A stretch of DNA of 7,849 nt from Chloroflexota bacterium (GCA_003650185.1 QMOF01000103.1:1-7849), one strand, 5' to 3'; positions 1-6,334 are shown, counted from the stretch's first letter. Notes: generated from the sequence alone by a model not told the origin. Numbers and translations are program-made.

Positions 1-349
1 CCATCTCAATGCCTGAGCCCAGGACGAAGCCATGTAGAGCGGCGATCGCGGGCTGGGGCAGGTTCAAGAAGAGTCCCCAGACATCGCGCTCCCACCTGAC
101 CTGCCGGGCAATTACCGGGGACGGCGCCGTCAAAAACTCACTGAGGTCCGCTCCGGCACAGAATGCCCTTTCTCCCGCGCCTTTGAACACAACGACCCTC
201 ACTTCCGGGTCGTCGGAGATGGCGGCGAGGACTTGATATAAGTCATCACGCATCTGGAGATTGTAGATGTTGAGCACTTGGGGCCGGTTCAGGGTGACCT
301 GGCCTATGCCGTCTCGCTTCTCATAGATGATGGTCTGGAAGTTACTCAT
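1..349 (-). CDS. Enoyl-CoA hydratase/isomerase (crotonase) family protein, N-terminal part
   Basis: This is the first 116 codons of a crotonase-fold protein; the rest lies beyond the window edge. Members act on acyl-CoA thioesters in the cytoplasm, most often hydrating enoyl-CoA in beta-oxidation. Visible family marks are the N-terminal strand ending VTLNRP (18-23), the first oxyanion-hole segment FCAGADL (63-69), and the second one HGFVLGSGIEM (106-116). E115 aligns with the first catalytic glutamate of rat mitochondrial hydratase (Glu144), so this copy can be catalytic, unlike the upstream crotonase in the same cluster. The position of the second glutamate (Glu164) is outside the window. 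The ATG overlaps the stop of the upstream PHP gene as ATGA, with only a weak Shine-Dalgarno, which suggests translational coupling. The exact substrate cannot be told from half a protein. Confidence 0.9.
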   Translation of the reverse strand, partial: MSNFQTIIYEKRDGIGQVTLNRPQVLNIYNLQMRDDLYQVLAAISDDPEVRVVVFKGAGERAFCAGADLSEFLTAPSPVIARQVRWERDVWGLFLNLPQPAIAALHGFVLGSGIEM

Positions 350-870
350 TGCCTGGCCCGGTGGCACATCTCGTCGATGTCGATCTCGTTATGGTACGCG
401 CCTATATCGCTCAAGAAATGGGCGTCGCTATTGGTCAAGAGGAACAGATTGTGCCTCTGGGCGATTTCTTCTACCAGCGGCTGATCGATGTCATCGTCGT
501 GGCACGGGTTTTTCAGCTCGATACCGTGAATACTATCGTCTATCTGAGATTCAAGGTTGTCCACGCGGGGATAGCCCGGGTGGGCTATGAACCTGAACGT
601 GACGTCGTCGGGTAGGTACAGCATCACCAAGTGCAGCAAGCCCTTGTCGACCTCCTGGCCGGGGATGATGAGCAGCTGGTCACCCAGGTCCTTCTGGACC
701 ATCTCCTTTACCCTGTACCCATAGGAGCGGTTGTAGTGCTCTGTAATGGCGATTCCATCCAGATTCTTGGCCCTCACCGCAGCGACAATCCGCTTCACGA
801 TCTCCAGGGTCGGCGTATAAAGAGCTGTCGCCTCGCCGCAATGAGTGTGCAGGTCAAGTTTGAGCTTCAA
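346..870 (-). CDS. PHP-domain metal-dependent phosphoesterase-like protein (174 aa)
   Basis: This small single-domain PHP (polymerase and histidinol phosphatase) protein is a trinuclear metal-site hydrolase type. Candidate metal ligands are present in order: DLHTH (H8, H10), ITEH (H45), GQEV (E73), AHPG (H97) and NSDAH (D149, H151). The nearest described relatives are stand-alone PHP phosphoesterases; the substrate is unknown. I chose the TTG start at 870 because GAGGA lies 7 bases upstream and it places the first motif near the N-terminus, as is usual. A GTG at 915 in the same frame would add 15 residues but has no Shine-Dalgarno and would overlap the upstream gene by 35 bases. With the TTG start the gap to the upstream crotonase is 10 bases. 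The stop overlaps the next crotonase start by 4 bases. It is therefore very likely cotranscribed with two acyl-CoA genes, an unusual setting for PHP. Confidence 0.85.
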   Translation of the reverse strand: MKLKLDLHTHCGEATALYTPTLEIVKRIVAAVRAKNLDGIAITEHYNRSYGYRVKEMVQKDLGDQLLIIPGQEVDKGLLHLVMLYLPDDVTFRFIAHPGYPRVDNLESQIDDSIHGIELKNPCHDDDIDQPLVEEIAQRHNLFLLTNSDAHFLSDIGAYHNEIDIDEMCHRARQ

Positions 871-883
871 CGTTTCATCCTCA
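871..883 (-). promoter_or_regulatory. Ribosome binding site deciding the TTG start of the PHP gene
   Basis: The bases TGAGGA (883-878) contain both the stop codon of the upstream crotonase and a GAGGA Shine-Dalgarno, 7 bases before TTG at 870. An ATG at 878 is out of frame and meets a stop at once. Termination and re-initiation on the same few bases would couple the two genes. Confidence 0.55.
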
Positions 884-1678
884 ATCGCCTCTGAACGAGG
901 GTTCCCTTTTTTCACGAAAGGCTTTGATGCCCTCTGTGCGGTCGTGGGTGGTATGCAAAATCATGTACAGGTCGCACTCCAGGCGCAAGCCTTGTTCCAA
1001 TGTCATGTCCATACCCTTGCGCACTGCTTCCTTGGCGTAGCGGACAGCCAAAGGTCCCTTGGCCGCGATTTCTGTTGCCACCTTCTCAGCTTCGGACAGA
1101 ACCTGATCGTCCGGGACGACCCGGTGGACAAGCCCAATCCGGTACGCCTCAGCGGCGTCGATACTATGGGCGGTAAGGATCAACTCCAGAGCCTTGCCCC
1201 TTCCCACAATTCGTGGCAGCCACTGCGTTATGCCGCTTGGCAAAAAATAGCCACGCTTGAGGTCTGGAACACCCAGTAGCGCCCTGGCTGAGGCGATTCT
1301 CAGGTCACAGGCCAGAGCCACGGCCAAACCAGGGCCAAAAGCATTGCCGTTCAGGGCAGCCACAACGGGACACTCGATACCAGCCACCATTCGCGACACG
1401 CTGTAACGGAGGCCGATTTCCTCAACTGATGCTGGGGAAGGGGAGCCGCTGAGAATGCTGTCAGCAAACTCAGCCATGTCTTCGCCGGAGCAGAAAGCCG
1501 CGCTGCCGGCGCCGGTAATGATAGCTGCTTTGATCTGACTGTCCTGGCTGATGCGTTGGCAAACGTCCTGCATCTCAAGGGCCATCTGCGCGTTGATGGC
1601 GTTGCCTGCTTCGGGACGGCTGAGGGTTACGAGAGCGACGTTATCTCTCTGGCAAAACTCAATGGCCGTGTAGCCCAT
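881..1678 (-). CDS. Crotonase-family protein (enoyl-CoA hydratase/isomerase-like, 265 aa) with replaced catalytic glutamates
   Basis: This is a full-length crotonase (family usually about 255-270 aa). Marks seen are VTLSRPEAGNAIN (17-29), first oxyanion-hole segment FCSGEDM (62-68), second segment NGNAFGPG (110-117), CDLRIAS (124-130), and a helical C-terminus ending in the usual T..R.EG..AF.EKR pattern. By alignment with rat enoyl-CoA hydratase, the position of Glu144 is A119 and that of Glu164 is D139. The CoA-binding and oxyanion parts are kept, but the two acid/base residues of hydration are not. The protein may therefore be an isomerase, a thioesterase or decarboxylase-type member, or act with another subunit; I cannot choose. 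The ATG start follows a consensus-like promoter (1737-1708) with a leader of about 23 bases, and AGAAG lies about 7 bases upstream of the ATG. It heads the crotonase-PHP-crotonase operon. Confidence 0.92.
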   Translation of the reverse strand: MGYTAIEFCQRDNVALVTLSRPEAGNAINAQMALEMQDVCQRISQDSQIKAAIITGAGSAAFCSGEDMAEFADSILSGSPSPASVEEIGLRYSVSRMVAGIECPVVAALNGNAFGPGLAVALACDLRIASARALLGVPDLKRGYFLPSGITQWLPRIVGRGKALELILTAHSIDAAEAYRIGLVHRVVPDDQVLSEAEKVATEIAAKGPLAVRYAKEAVRKGMDMTLEQGLRLECDLYMILHTTHDRTEGIKAFREKREPSFRGD

Positions 1679-1849
1679 CGGGTGTCTTCTACCTTTGAAC
1701 CAAAGCCATCATAGCTAATGAAGGAAGCAGGTGTCAAGCCGGAGCGTCTGGTGTTGTCGGATACAGTCTCTTATGATCGTAACCTGAAAGTAAAGGATGG
1801 AACTGGCGCCGGTTGTTCAGCGAGAAGAGGATCACGGCAGCAGGGCGTT
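1679..1849. other. Intergenic region between hpt and the crotonase operon
   Basis: This stretch of 171 bases holds the promoter at 1737-1708. Further upstream there is an imperfect 14-base palindrome, AACTGGCGCCGGTT, at 1801-1814 (plus-strand reading), which could be a protein-binding site. A short GGCG/CGCC hairpin spans the hpt stop, but no U-rich run follows it, so I see no clear terminator for hpt. No open frame here looks like a gene. Confidence 0.5.
1708..1737 (-). promoter_or_regulatory. Sigma-70-type promoter of the crotonase-PHP-crotonase operon
   Basis: A perfect -35 box TTGACA (1737-1732) and a -10 box TATGAT (1713-1708, 5 of 6 to TATAAT) are separated by 18 bases. The predicted RNA start is near 1701, about 23 bases before the ATG at 1678. 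The match and placement make this the best promoter in the window together with the one at 7836. Confidence 0.75.
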
Positions 1850-2428
1850 CTACGCCTCCGGCCCTGTCTCCTTCAGAAGATAGAGGCCCGGAAGCTGCCG
1901 GTACCGCTCGTCATAGTCCAGGCCATACCCGACCACGAAAGCATCAGGCACCGACAAGCCCACGTAATCAAGGGGGACGTCCACCTCACGCCTTTCGGCC
2001 TTGTCAAAGAGAGCGCAGACCCGCACCGAAGCGGGCTTTCTGCGGCGCAGGTACTCGAGAAGGAAACTCAGCGTCCTCCCCGTGTCTACGATGTCTTCGA
2101 CTATGACCACGTGGCGCCCTTTCATCTCGCAACGCAGTCCTCTGACCAACTTGACTTTGCCTGAAGTCTCGGTCCTGCCTCGCCCGTAGCTTGACAGCGT
2201 AACGAACTCCACCTCCAGTGGCATATCCAGGCTGCGTACAAGGTCAGCCATGAACATGAACGAACCTTTCAGCGCTCCGAGCATGATGGGGTTCTTTCCT
2301 TCGTAGTCCCTGCGAACCTGGCTCGCCAGTCTGTCGACAGCGCGCCGTATTTCTCCGGGGGTCAGGAAGAGCTGAAGCTCGGACAGCTCTGGCCTCCTTC
2401 GCACGATTGCATGGTACGGACAAGGCAA
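1850..2428 (-). CDS. hpt: Hypoxanthine phosphoribosyltransferase
   Basis: This cytoplasmic purine-salvage enzyme joins hypoxanthine (often also guanine) with PRPP to give IMP or GMP. Numbering from the TTG at 2428, the sequence shows LKGS (53-56, PRPP/pyrophosphate loop), SSYG (79-82, flexible loop), the PRPP-binding motif VVIVEDIVDTGRTL (107-120), and the purine-binding C-terminal segment PDAFVVGYGLDYDERYRQLP (161-180). All are typical of bacterial Hpt, which is usually about 175-185 aa. The start is uncertain. The TTG at 2428 has AAGGA 6 bases upstream but overlaps a candidate -10 box. An in-frame CTG at 2386 has a perfect AAGGAGG 6 bases upstream and gives 178 aa beginning SELQLFLT after the first residue, which fits family N-termini better. 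It follows cobU by 56 bases and may have its own promoter. Confidence 0.93.
   Translation of the reverse strand: MPCPYHAIVRRRPELSELQLFLTPGEIRRAVDRLASQVRRDYEGKNPIMLGALKGSFMFMADLVRSLDMPLEVEFVTLSSYGRGRTETSGKVKLVRGLRCEMKGRHVVIVEDIVDTGRTLSFLLEYLRRRKPASVRVCALFDKAERREVDVPLDYVGLSVPDAFVVGYGLDYDERYRQLPGLYLLKETGPEA
2393..2399 (-). promoter_or_regulatory. Strong Shine-Dalgarno inside the hpt frame, 6 bases before an in-frame CTG
   Basis: AAGGAGG occurs with a 6-base spacer before CTG at 2386-2384. No ATG, GTG or TTG lies at that distance in the hpt frame. The placement is what a real start would show and points to CTG initiation, or else to a chance Arg-Arg codon pair (AGG AGG). Confidence 0.45.
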
Positions 2429-2457
2429 TTGTATTCCTTACTCAGCCTCGGCGGCAA
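2428..2457 (-). promoter_or_regulatory. hpt: Probable promoter for hpt
   Basis: A -35-like TTGCCG (2457-2452, 4 of 6) and a -10 TACAAT (2433-2428, 5 of 6) lie 18 bases apart in the short gap after cobU. The predicted RNA start is near 2421, downstream of the TTG at 2428, so this transcript could not use that start codon. The 5-base GCGGC/GCCGC hairpin in the same gap overlaps the -35 and has no U-run, so it is not a terminator. Confidence 0.45.
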
Positions 2458-2484
2458 ACGCCGCTATGGTGCCCCATCCGCACC

Positions 2485-3081
2485 CTAACCGGCCCGATTA
2501 TGGTCCTCCTGGCTGGGGCCCTTCAACCGCCACGGCAGGCCAGCGACCATGAAGTAGACCTCGTCAGCGTGACGTGCCAGGTACTGGTTGGCCTTGCCCA
2601 GCAGATCACGGTAGACCCGTCCCGACATGTGCACGGGCACCAGGCCCAGGCCAACCTCGTTGGAAACGATGATGAAGGTGGCCTTACTGGCCCGGTAACA
2701 GGATACAATCCCCTCGACCTCAGCCATGACGTCGCGTTCAGTCTCCCTGTAGTCGCCCCGCCCAGGCTCTGTGTCCCAATCCGCGTGCTTCGCCAATAAC
2801 ACATTGGAAACAAGTAGAGTGATGCAGTCGATGATGACCACCTCAGTGTTACCCAGCGCCTCACCTATACGCTGCCCCACGTGTGTGCTGGCTTCCAGTG
2901 TCTGCCAGCTTTGGGGACGCTGCCGCTTGTGCTCTGCAATCCGCGACTTCATTTCTTCATCGAGGGCAGCACCAGTGGCCACGAAGAGCACTCTTTCGCC
3001 CACCCGGCGGGCCATCTCCTGGGCGAGGCCGCTTTTCCCGCTTCGAGCCCCGCCGAGTATAAGAGTAAGAGTCCTGCTCAT
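2485..3081 (-). CDS. cobU: Bifunctional adenosylcobinamide kinase / adenosylcobinamide-phosphate guanylyltransferase
   Basis: CobU phosphorylates adenosylcobinamide and then transfers GMP from GTP to give adenosylcobinamide-GDP, the corrinoid half used by CobS. The sequence of 198 aa (family about 180-200) opens with a P-loop, GGARSGKS (10-17). It then has the RIAEHKRQRP segment, whose H51 matches the guanylylated histidine of Salmonella CobU (His46 region). The acidic IIDCITLLVSN strand, SNEVGLGLVP, and the C-terminal stretch from GRVYRD to HADEVYFMVAGLP follow, all typical of CobU/CobP. The ATG at 3081 lies 15 bases after the DUF71 stop; the Shine-Dalgarno is weak (AGAGG, about 13 bases away), so coupling to the upstream gene is likely. 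It is the last gene of the cob run. The family call is secure. Confidence 0.96.
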   Translation of the reverse strand: MSRTLTLILGGARSGKSGLAQEMARRVGERVLFVATGAALDEEMKSRIAEHKRQRPQSWQTLEASTHVGQRIGEALGNTEVVIIDCITLLVSNVLLAKHADWDTEPGRGDYRETERDVMAEVEGIVSCYRASKATFIIVSNEVGLGLVPVHMSGRVYRDLLGKANQYLARHADEVYFMVAGLPWRLKGPSQEDHNRAG

Positions 3082-3096
3082 CTTAGATGTGAACCT

Positions 3097-3777
3097 CTAC
3101 TTTGGCTTGAGCCAGCAGCGGGCGAAGTCCAGGAACCACCGTCCATCTCTTTCGACCCTGGCTCCCGCCAGTAGTTGCACCCGTCTGCGAAATATCGGCC
3201 CGTCGACTACCAGCGTGTGGTATTCACCCTGCTCGCCACAGACATCGCACCGTCCCTGCTGGTCCAGTGCCTGCAACTCGGCGAGGCAATGCTGGTCCAG
3301 GGTTCGCCCCAGCCAGTGCTGGTCGAAGATGGATGCGCTGGCCGAGACGACCAGAGCCTTGAAACCCGCCTCAATGAACTCGCCCAGGACCACAGTCGGG
3401 CTGATGCCCCAGAGGGGCAGGAGAGGCACGATTCCCAGCTCGCCGCAGACGCGCTCTATCCATTCTCTGTGCTCATTGATATAGATGTCGCCGAAGACCA
3501 TCCCTTCCACCCCTTTGCGCTTCACCGACGACACGGCCTGCTTGAACTTCTTCTCGTATGCGGCCATGTCAGGCGGTATTGAATACTGAACAAGGGGGAT
3601 GCCCACAGCTTCTGCCTGCCGCCGTATGATCCGCGCTCTGACACCGTGAAAGGACACCCTTCTGTACTCACTGGATATGAAGTTGACTAGGTATGCCACA
3701 TCATGGCCCTGCCTCAGGGCCTTGTAGCATGAGAGACAGCCATCCTTCCCGCCGCTCCATGATGCTGCTACTCGCAT
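3097..3777 (-). CDS. DUF71/COG2102 PP-loop ATP-binding protein (diphthine-ammonia-ligase family), probable B12-salvage subgroup
   Basis: This 226-aa adenine-nucleotide alpha-hydrolase carries the PP-loop SGGKD (8-12) near its start. The second half has the family signature CDVCGEQGEYHTLVVDGP (177-194), with C177, C180, E182 and E185. Eukaryotic and archaeal relatives (Dph6) amidate diphthine on elongation factor 2, a modification bacteria lack, so that reaction does not apply here. Comparative genomics by de Crécy-Lagard and colleagues, as I recall it, predicted that a bacterial subgroup acts in B12 salvage. Here the gene lies between cobC and cobU under a cobalamin riboswitch, which fits. 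The reaction is unknown; by analogy it would activate a carboxylate or carbonyl with ATP, perhaps for amidation. The ATG at 3777 is one base after the cobC stop, with GGAGG 6 bases upstream. Automatic annotation may wrongly call it diphthine-ammonia ligase. Confidence 0.9.
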   Translation of the reverse strand: MRVAASWSGGKDGCLSCYKALRQGHDVAYLVNFISSEYRRVSFHGVRARIIRRQAEAVGIPLVQYSIPPDMAAYEKKFKQAVSSVKRKGVEGMVFGDIYINEHREWIERVCGELGIVPLLPLWGISPTVVLGEFIEAGFKALVVSASASIFDQHWLGRTLDQHCLAELQALDQQGRCDVCGEQGEYHTLVVDGPIFRRRVQLLAGARVERDGRWFLDFARCWLKPK

Positions 3778-3778
3778 T

Positions 3779-4402
3779 TCAGCCCTCCCTCGCCTTCAAG
3801 TTGCTCAGGTGACAGACATCATTCAGCACGGAAAGCAGCGCCCACCCGGCGTGACTGTCTATCACTGTAACCGAACAACTGTCCAGGGCCATCTGCCACC
3901 AGTGCTTCAGGTTCAGGCCGAGCAACTGGCATACCAGGGCCCTGAGAGCGCCGCCGTGTGCCACGACCACCACCGTATCTGTGTCCGTGTAACCCTCGAG
4001 CCGAACCGCAAACCGATGAACCCTGGCAGCCAACTGCCTGACGCTCTCCCCGCCAGGAAATGCCATATCTGGGTCGCGTGCCGTCCACCAGTTGAATTCC
4101 GGGACCTGACGCTTCATTTCGTCGAAGGTCAGTCCTTCGAGGTCGCCGAAGTCCATCTCACGCAGTTCCTCGCAGGGCACCACCTGCACCTGGTGTCCCA
4201 ACGCCACAGTCCGGGCTGTTTGTATGGCCCTCTTCAGGTCGCTGCTGTAAACGGCGCTGATCCTTTCAGTGGCCAGCCTCTGCCTCACTGCCTCGGCTTC
4301 CCGAAATCCGGCAACGCTCAAGCCGATGTCGCTCCTTCCCTGGTAGCGCCCAGCCTCATTCCACTCAGTTCGGCCATGCCTTACCAGAATCAACCTGGGC
4401 AA
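3779..4402 (-). CDS. cobC: Histidine phosphatase, probable alpha-ribazole phosphatase
   Basis: This is a branch of the histidine phosphatase (phosphoglycerate mutase-like) superfamily, 207 aa. Catalytic residues are all visible: R8-H9-G10 with the phospho-accepting H9, R58 in SSDLKRAIQTA, E82 in the EMDFGDLEG motif, and H149 in VAHGG. The EMDFGDLEG..F and FPGGES (115-120) segments resemble CobC, which removes phosphate from alpha-ribazole 5'-phosphate or adenosylcobalamin 5'-phosphate. The superfamily is broad, and the cobC assignment rests mainly on its place between cobS and the DUF71 gene and cobU. The start is TTG at 4402 with a perfect AAGGAGGT 8 bases upstream (4418-4411), and it puts the RHG motif at the expected distance from the N-terminus. 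A 63-base gap separates it from cobS; one base separates it from the next gene. Confidence 0.9.
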   Translation of the reverse strand: MPRLILVRHGRTEWNEAGRYQGRSDIGLSVAGFREAEAVRQRLATERISAVYSSDLKRAIQTARTVALGHQVQVVPCEELREMDFGDLEGLTFDEMKRQVPEFNWWTARDPDMAFPGGESVRQLAARVHRFAVRLEGYTDTDTVVVVAHGGALRALVCQLLGLNLKHWWQMALDSCSVTVIDSHAGWALLSVLNDVCHLSNLKAREG

Positions 4403-4465
4403 GTATGCCTACCTCCTTATCTAGTTTGGTGCGGTCGCCAGCCGCCTGGCCAGACCTGCTCAACC
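4403..4465 (-). promoter_or_regulatory. cobS-cobC intercistronic gap with hairpin and strong ribosome binding site
   Basis: This is the longest gap inside the cob operon. It holds AAGGAGGT (4418-4411), 8 bases before the cobC TTG, and a small hairpin with stem GCCAG/CTGGC and loop GCGG (4450-4437), flanked by a further GTC/GAC pair. No U-run follows, so it is not an intrinsic terminator. Confidence 0.4.
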
Positions 4466-5245
4466 TCACAAGTTATAGACGTCCCACGGGCCTATGAAAT
4501 GCGTGCTCACGATCCTGGCCAGCAAGGGCAACAGAATGAGCACCAGCACCTCTACCACTTCGCTGATGGCACCGTAAGTGTCACCAGTGAGACCTCCCAG
4601 TCTTTGCCGGAACCATGATGCCATGCCGAACACAACGCAGCAAAGGGCAGCTATCAGTGCCAGACCGCCGTAACCGGCTACCGTCACCGAGATGACAATG
4701 GCCATCACGCTGGCTATCGCCACTCTGCCAGAGCTGGCTTGACTCTTGAAGGTCTGCCCCGTCCCTGTTTCCCTGGCATAGGTGAAGGAGCCTATGGCAA
4801 AGACCATGGCCCACCGGCTCAAGGAAGGCATCAGCAGAAGAGCAGGCACTCTCAGGTCATCAGATATGGCCGATAGGGCTACATACTTCAGCAGGATGAT
4901 CAGGCAAACGCCGACCACGCCGAAAGTGCCAACATGGCTATCAGCCATGATTCTGAGCCGCTCCCTGGGCGAGGTCCGCAGCATGACCCCATCGCAGGTG
5001 TCCGCAAGCCCGTCCAGATGTAGTGCGCCCGTGATTGCCACCATGACAATGACCAGCAGCAGGTTGGTCAGAGACGCTGGGAGGGCCAGCTCAAGCAGTC
5101 TGTCGAGCCCTACCAGGATCAGCCCCAGCAGCAGTCCCGCAACAGGGAAGTAAACGACCGAACGACCCGTATCTTCAGCAGCGGCCTGGTGGCGTGGGGG
5201 CAGGGGGATGACAGTGAGAAACTTCAAAGCTAGAAGAAGTCCCAA
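4466..5245 (-). CDS. cobS: Adenosylcobinamide-GDP ribazoletransferase (cobalamin synthase)
   Basis: CobS is the membrane enzyme that joins adenosylcobinamide-GDP to alpha-ribazole (or its phosphate) to give adenosylcobalamin (phosphate), releasing GMP. The 259-aa protein is strongly hydrophobic, with likely membrane segments near residues 30-51, 57-75, 106-127, 168-200 and 230-247. Family motifs are the N-terminal GLLLALKFLTVIPLP, the acidic GALHLDGLADTCDG (73-86), MADSHVGTFG (100-109), and GGLTGDTYGAISEVVE (217-232). The aspartates of the second motif are thought to hold the metal. The start is TTG at 5245; the preceding bases are purine-rich (GGAGAGG about 8 bases and GGAGG 4 bases upstream). 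It starts 30 bases after the cobT stop. The family is certain and the membrane boundaries are estimates. Confidence 0.96.
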   Translation of the reverse strand: MGLLLALKFLTVIPLPPRHQAAAEDTGRSVVYFPVAGLLLGLILVGLDRLLELALPASLTNLLLVIVMVAITGALHLDGLADTCDGVMLRTSPRERLRIMADSHVGTFGVVGVCLIILLKYVALSAISDDLRVPALLLMPSLSRWAMVFAIGSFTYARETGTGQTFKSQASSGRVAIASVMAIVISVTVAGYGGLALIAALCCVVFGMASWFRQRLGGLTGDTYGAISEVVEVLVLILLPLLARIVSTHFIGPWDVYNL

Positions 5246-5275
5246 AGTCCCTCCCTCTCCCGCTCCCGTCTCGGG

Positions 5276-6334
5276 TCACTTCTTCCTGGCGACACCTGCT
5301 TCATCAAAGGTAACCATCTCGTTCATTGTCTTCACCGCTGCCTCGGCCAGGAAGATGCCCAGAGCTGCCCCTGTGCCCTCTCCCAGGCGCATGTTCAGGT
5401 CAAGCAAGGGAGACGAGCGCAGCTGGGCGAAGACTGCTTTGTGGCCGGGTTCGGCCGACCTGTGAGCCGCAATAAAGTAGCCCTCTGCCACAGGCGACAG
5501 CCCGGCGGCAATAAGGGCAGCTGAGCCGGAGATGAGACCGTCCAGGACAACTGGTATGCGGTGCGCTGCGGCACCCAACATCACCCCAACCAGGCCGGCT
5601 ATTTCGAGCCCCCCTACCTTGGCCAGCACGTCGAGCGGGTCGCCCGGGTCGGGTTGATTGATCTCCAGCGCCTGTCTCACCACGCGTACCTTGTTGGCCA
5701 ACTGTACATCATCCACGCCGGTGCCTCTGCCCACGACTGCTTGCACCGGCCAACCCGATGTTGCCGCGCATATGGCAGCGGCCGCCGTTGTGTTGCCGAT
5801 GCCCATGTCGCCGGTACCCACGATGTCGAGCCCCCGGGCAACCTCGGTCTGTACTACATCGATGCCGACTCCTATGGCCTGAAGCGCCTGCTCACGCGTC
5901 ATAGCTGGTCCCCGGGCTATATTCCTGGTACCTGGCGCCACCTTCCTGTTGACAATACCCTGACACGGCCCCATGTCGGACTTCACTCCGATATCCGCGA
6001 CTACAACCCTGGCACCGATAAGCCGGGCCAGGACGTTGATGGCAGCGGTCCCCTGGGCGAAGTTGTGGAGCATCTGCCTGGTGACCTCCTGAGGATAGGC
6101 GCTGACGCCCTCCTCCGCAACGCCGTGGTCTGCGGCCATAACGATGATGGCCTTCTTCTCCAGCACGGGCCTCGCCTCTCGCCTGATGCCGGCGATCTTG
6201 ATGGCCAGGTGTTCCAGGCGCCCCAGGCTTCCTTGGGGCTTGGTCAGGTTGTCTTGCCGGGCCCTGGACGCTTCCATGGCCTGGTTGTCCAGTGGTCTTA
6301 TAGTCTTGATGGTGTGGTTCAGGTATTCTTCCAC
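5276..6334 (-). CDS. cobT: Nicotinate-nucleotide--dimethylbenzimidazole phosphoribosyltransferase
   Basis: CobT transfers the ribose phosphate of nicotinate mononucleotide to a benzimidazole base, giving alpha-ribazole 5'-phosphate, the lower ligand precursor. The 352-aa protein (family about 340-360) shows TKPQGSLGRLE (31-41), AADHGV (67-72), GDMGIGNTT (175-183) and LGEGTGAAL, in which E319 matches the catalytic Glu317 of Salmonella CobT. The second motif has D176 where Salmonella has a glutamate; aspartate also occurs in other CobT proteins, so I do not read this as a loss. The start is GTG at 6334 with AAGGAG 7 bases upstream (6347-6342). It is the first gene of the run, directly after the riboswitch and terminator, so its expression should fall when cobalamin is abundant. 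Confidence 0.97.
   Translation of the reverse strand: MEEYLNHTIKTIRPLDNQAMEASRARQDNLTKPQGSLGRLEHLAIKIAGIRREARPVLEKKAIIVMAADHGVAEEGVSAYPQEVTRQMLHNFAQGTAAINVLARLIGARVVVADIGVKSDMGPCQGIVNRKVAPGTRNIARGPAMTREQALQAIGVGIDVVQTEVARGLDIVGTGDMGIGNTTAAAAICAATSGWPVQAVVGRGTGVDDVQLANKVRVVRQALEINQPDPGDPLDVLAKVGGLEIAGLVGVMLGAAAHRIPVVLDGLISGSAALIAAGLSPVAEGYFIAAHRSAEPGHKAVFAQLRSSPLLDLNMRLGEGTGAALGIFLAEAAVKTMNEMVTFDEAGVARKK

Noticed and set aside
1426..1440. Possible frameshift in the complete crotonase near residues 80-90 (Ser/Pro-rich stretch)
   Set aside because: The frame stays open and family motifs continue in register on both sides; this is a normal variable loop.
2437..2465. GCGGC/GCCGC hairpin between cobU and hpt as a terminator of the cob operon
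   Set aside because: The stem is only 5 bp and no U-rich run follows; hpt may be partly cotranscribed with the cob genes.
3097..3777. Naming the DUF71 protein as diphthine-ammonia ligase
   Set aside because: Diphthamide is found on archaeal and eukaryotic elongation factor 2, and this is a bacterial cobalamin operon. Only the fold and ATP site are shared.
4434..4455. Hairpin in the cobS-cobC gap as an attenuator
   Set aside because: The stem is short with an asymmetric internal loop and no U-run. It may matter for RNA stability, but termination is not supported.
3809..4618. A 269-residue plus-strand open frame opposite cobC and the end of cobS
   Set aside because: It lies antisense to two clearly conserved genes and shows no recognisable domain. 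Long antisense frames are common at this GC content.
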